The notes under the pieces are model-generated. The model was not told the DNA's origin. It did no database searches and saw nothing but the letters and a program-made list of their open reading frames with translations. From the NCBI GenBank assembly GCA_018060185.1, contig JAGOWQ010000010.1, forward strand, positions 1 through 48,345: a stretch of DNA of 48,345 nt. The letters are read 5' to 3'. This stretch comes from Leptotrichiaceae bacterium (GTDB lineage: Bacteria; Fusobacteriota; Fusobacteriia; Fusobacteriales; Leptotrichiaceae). Position 1 is the stretch's first letter. The number at the start of each line of letters is the position of its first letter. Positions 46,868-48,345 of the stretch are shown here, one piece after another. The position numbers and the translations under genes were made by a program.

Positions 46868-47629
46868 GTGGAATTTGAATATTACCACAACAATGATGGC
46901 GATCAGTTTCGATATATTCAGCTGCCAACCATCTTGTTAGAACATGAGAAGTTTTCAGGTTTGTCTTTGGAGTCCATTGTCTTGTATTCCATGATGCTTA
47001 ACCGAATAAGCCTGTCATTTAGGAATGGCTGGATTGATGAACATTCAAGAGTCTTTATCTACTTCACATTGGAAGAGGTCATGATAAAGCTCAGGTGCAA
47101 AACAGATAAAGCTGTAAGGATAATGGCTGAACTTGATTCTGTTAAAGGTATAGGGCTGATTGAGAAAAAAAGGCAAGGTCTTGGCAAGCCGACAATTATT
47201 TATGTGAAAAACTTTATGAGTATTTTCAAAAATCAAGAACTCGAAAATATGGAAGTCCAGACTTCTGAAAAATCGAACTCTAGAACTCGAAAAAATAGAA
47301 ATCAAGACTGCGATAAATCGGAATCTAACTATATAGATATTAGTGAACCTGATTTAAGAAAGAATGATATGAGGAGTGAAACCTCCCTTTTTGGCTTATT
47401 TGAAAATGTCATTTTAACTCAGGAAGACTATGAAGAACTCTCAAGAACGATTGTTGAAGATTTAGATGGTTTGATAGATCGGTTATCAGCCTACATGACA
47501 TCAACAGGAAAGACCTATAAGAACCATAAAGCAACGCTTCTATCTTGGTATTTACAGGATGAAAAGAAATTTAAAAAGAAATCAACCGTACTTAGTTATG
47601 GTGATTATGACAAAGGAGAACACTTGTGA
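46868..47629 (+). CDS. repA: RepA_N-type replication initiator of an integrative element
   Basis: 253 residues starting at GTG 46868 behind AAAGGAGG. YIQLPTILLEHEKFSGLSLE and SIVLYSMMLNRISLSFRNGW are the defining N-terminal RepA_N sequence, followed by FIYFTLEEVMIKLRCKTDKA as winged helix and a C-terminal domain ending in KTYKNHKATLLSWYLQDEKK. Found on Firmicutes plasmids and ICEs (Tn1549-like elements carry repA plus a dnaC-like gene). Codon use and GC content are higher than in the first 46 kb, consistent with recent transfer. Confidence 0.88.
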   Translation: MEFEYYHNNDGDQFRYIQLPTILLEHEKFSGLSLESIVLYSMMLNRISLSFRNGWIDEHSRVFIYFTLEEVMIKLRCKTDKAVRIMAELDSVKGIGLIEKKRQGLGKPTIIYVKNFMSIFKNQELENMEVQTSEKSNSRTRKNRNQDCDKSESNYIDISEPDLRKNDMRSETSLFGLFENVILTQEDYEELSRTIVEDLDGLIDRLSAYMTSTGKTYKNHKATLLSWYLQDEKKFKKKSTVLSYGDYDKGEHL

Positions 47630-48345
47630 TGAGTGAAATGAAGAAAATAAGAATGGGAGAAGCCAGTTTTAACTACTCTCCAGAAACAGCTTATGAGAAA
47701 AACGGCAACGTCTATTGCAACACATGCCATGAACAGATTAATGGCGAAGTAGTCAATATGATGGGGACCTGGATGTGTTTTAGAATTCAGTGCCAGTGCG
47801 AAAAAGAAGAAGAAAAAAGATGGAAAGAACGGGAGCGAATAATGCGGGTGAACCAACTAAAAGACACTTGCTTTACCAACCCGAAGCAGAGAAACTACAC
47901 GATAGATAAATGTCTTATAAGTAACGAGAAAACAATCGGTGTTGTCTCTAATTACATCAAAAAATTTGATGAAGTTCGCAAAAAGAATGTTGGACTACTC
48001 TTTTTCGGTGAAGTTGGTAGCGGAAAAAGCTACTTGGCCGCAGCAATAGCAAATGCGGTAATGGAAGAATATGAAATCACCTGTAAGATGAGAAACTTCT
48101 CACAGATTATCAACGACTTGCAGTCAGGCGGATTCGACCTAGATAAAAACAGGTATATTGATTCACTGGTCAGAACACCACTTCTTATCCTTGATGATTT
48201 AGGGATTGAGAGAAATACACCATATGCTTTAGAGCAAGTCTACAACATCATCAATGGTCGAAGCTTACAAGGCTTACCAACCATAATTACTACCAATTTA
48301 AGTCTTGAAGATATCAAGAATCACACAGAAAGCATCGAGCTAAAG
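47629..48345 (+). CDS. dnaC: DnaC/IstB-like helicase loader, 5' part
   Basis: The ATG at 47629 overlaps the repA stop, and the frame runs off the window after 239 residues. N-terminal cysteines (YCNTCHEQ … FRIQCQCEKE) suggest a zinc-binding segment. Walker A FFGEVGSGKSYLAA and Walker B LLILDDLGIERN identify a DnaC/DnaI-like AAA+ ATPase, with TIITTNLSLEDI as sensor region. It should cooperate with RepA to load the replicative helicase. Confidence 0.9.
   Translation, partial: MSEMKKIRMGEASFNYSPETAYEKNGNVYCNTCHEQINGEVVNMMGTWMCFRIQCQCEKEEEKRWKERERIMRVNQLKDTCFTNPKQRNYTIDKCLISNEKTIGVVSNYIKKFDEVRKKNVGLLFFGEVGSGKSYLAAAIANAVMEEYEITCKMRNFSQIINDLQSGGFDLDKNRYIDSLVRTPLLILDDLGIERNTPYALEQVYNIINGRSLQGLPTIITTNLSLEDIKNHTESIELK

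Overview
The window is very AT-rich and carries a conjugative plasmid or plasmid-like element of about 46 kb. At its right edge it is interrupted by the start of a second, compositionally different mobile element. The host is probably a diderm, low-GC bacterium. Evidence for this is a complete VirB/Trb-type secretion channel with VirB9/VirB10 outer-membrane components, a fragment of a fusobacterial-type outer-membrane protein, and AT-rich coding with strong AGGAGG ribosome sites and occasional TTG/GTG starts. Fusobacteriota (Leptotrichia/Sebaldella-like) is my best guess; this is inference from style, not from a search.

Layout. 1-3.7 kb is a stability and cargo edge: the tail of a YoeB-like toxin gene, a MazEF module with a consensus promoter, an HNH-associated-repeat protein, small genes and intergenic repeats. 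3.9-6.2 kb is a control region with two paralogous XRE repressors facing small rightward genes and sharing an operator-like palindrome, which recurs in the relaxase promoter. 6.4-8.5 kb holds a MobA/MobL-type relaxase and a hairpin-rich non-coding region that is the best oriT candidate. 8.5-28.4 kb is a long co-directional transfer operon: VirB2, B8, two small membrane proteins, an unknown membrane protein, B9, B10, VirD4, B11, B3, B4, a degenerate B11 paralogue, a frameshifted outer-membrane protein, small genes, TrbJ/VirB5, TrbL/VirB6, an NlpC/P60-TrbL fusion, a TraF peptidase, a TraD-like protein, a VirB1 transglycosylase and a second NlpC/P60 hydrolase. 28.6-32.2 kb has a PcfJ-like protein and a type IA topoisomerase.

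32.3-36.4 kb looks like the replication region. It contains a large unassigned structured RNA candidate, a PrimPol-type replication protein whose leader carries an antisense RNA and an attenuator-like terminator, three and a half 40-bp iterons, and two diverged structured repeats. 36.7-45.7 kb is a leading or maintenance region with a DUF4942-type adenine methylase, an AbrB-like/ParA/DNA-binding partition locus, many small membrane or orphan proteins, and most copies of a 20-bp palindrome (eight in the window). From about 46.09 kb a methylase gene is broken, and the sequence changes to a Firmicutes-type integrative element with a GIY-YIG protein, a RepA_N initiator and a DnaC-like loader that runs off the end.

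The most interesting material is non-coding. It includes an RNA-like element with nested junctions in three copies and compensatory stem changes; a separate small RNA-like module ending in a terminator, also in three copies; the 340-nt structured region; the palindrome family around parAB; and about 100-bp dispersed repeats in inverted pairs flanking the transfer region. All structures were folded by eye and no database search was possible.
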